From an uncultured Bacillota bacterium (GTDB lineage Bacteria > Bacillota_I > Bacilli_A > RF39 > UBA660), in assembly GCA_948466255.1 (NCBI GenBank), contig CAOJZV010000001.1, positions 43,947 through 107,946 of the forward strand: a stretch of DNA of 64,000 bases. Direction: 5' to 3'. The position numbers and the translations under genes were made by a program. Below are positions 63,959-64,000 of the stretch, piece after piece. Positions within the stretch are counted from its first letter, which is position 1, and each line of letters begins with the position of its first letter. The notes beneath the pieces are model-generated. The model did not search any database, had not been told where the DNA came from, and saw only the letters and a program-made list of their open reading frames with translations.

Positions 63959-64000
63959 TAAAATATAGAGAAATAATTCTCTGAAAACATGATAATGTGA

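Overview
The window is strongly AT-rich, densely packed and uses the standard code: TGA ends several genes and Trp is TGG. The gene set points to Bacillota: an adjacent pcrA-ligA pair, scpA-scpB, the tsaE-tsaB-rimI-tsaD order, collagen-like proteins, short intergenic gaps and AGGAGG ribosome sites. An uncultured, anaerobic, host-associated lineage near Erysipelotrichales or RF39 is my inference; radical SAM chemistry and the cohesin and dockerin modules fit this but do not prove it.

Positions 1-8016 (minus strand) hold a Gram-positive type IV secretion or conjugation operon. It has a strong promoter at its start, two small VirB2-like pilins, a third pilin-like domain fused to a secreted ectodomain, a TrbL/VirB6 channel protein, a PrgI protein, a VirB4 ATPase split into two genes, and a bifunctional wall hydrolase that runs off the left edge. 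Positions 8301-9880 (plus) carry an Rpn-type PD-(D/E)XK nuclease gene and two degraded copies of its 3' end. Positions 9886-22185 (minus) hold a Tad/Flp-type pilus operon: TadZ-like, pseudopilin-like proteins, TadC, TadB, TadA, CpaB, and several large surface or membrane proteins of unknown function, including a 1002-residue Cys-rich one.

Positions 22362-35730 mix housekeeping with inserted genes. They include a DNA glycosylase, a DUF3800 gene inserted beside it and flanked by a 116-bp direct repeat, tRNA-Gln(CUG), three coupled collagen-like cistrons, a zinc phospholipase C-like protein, a DUF523 protein, tRNA-Leu(CAA), scpBA, ligA, pcrA, and two accessory genes (one unknown, one M23 endolysin-like). 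Those two accessory genes and the Rpn gene share an almost identical upstream element. Positions 35853-38363 encode an NMT1/SsuA-type ABC importer.

Positions 38377-58960 (minus) are the most striking region. Three neighbouring genes encode a membrane-anchored cohesin protein, a 2165-residue protein with a cohesin-like head, about 20 cadherin-like beta-sandwich repeats and a dockerin, and a 4150-residue protein with two ALK-type glycine-rich domains, about 37 such repeats, a Big_2-like domain and a degenerate dockerin. I read this as a self-assembling, cellulosome-like surface fibre with no sign of carbohydrate enzymes. Positions 59038-62022 hold the tRNA t6A genes. Positions 62296-63775 hold an apparent RiPP cassette: a 39-residue Cys-rich peptide, a hairpin attenuator and a radical SAM/SPASM maturase. 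A 5S rRNA gene, the end of an rRNA operon entering from the right, closes the window.
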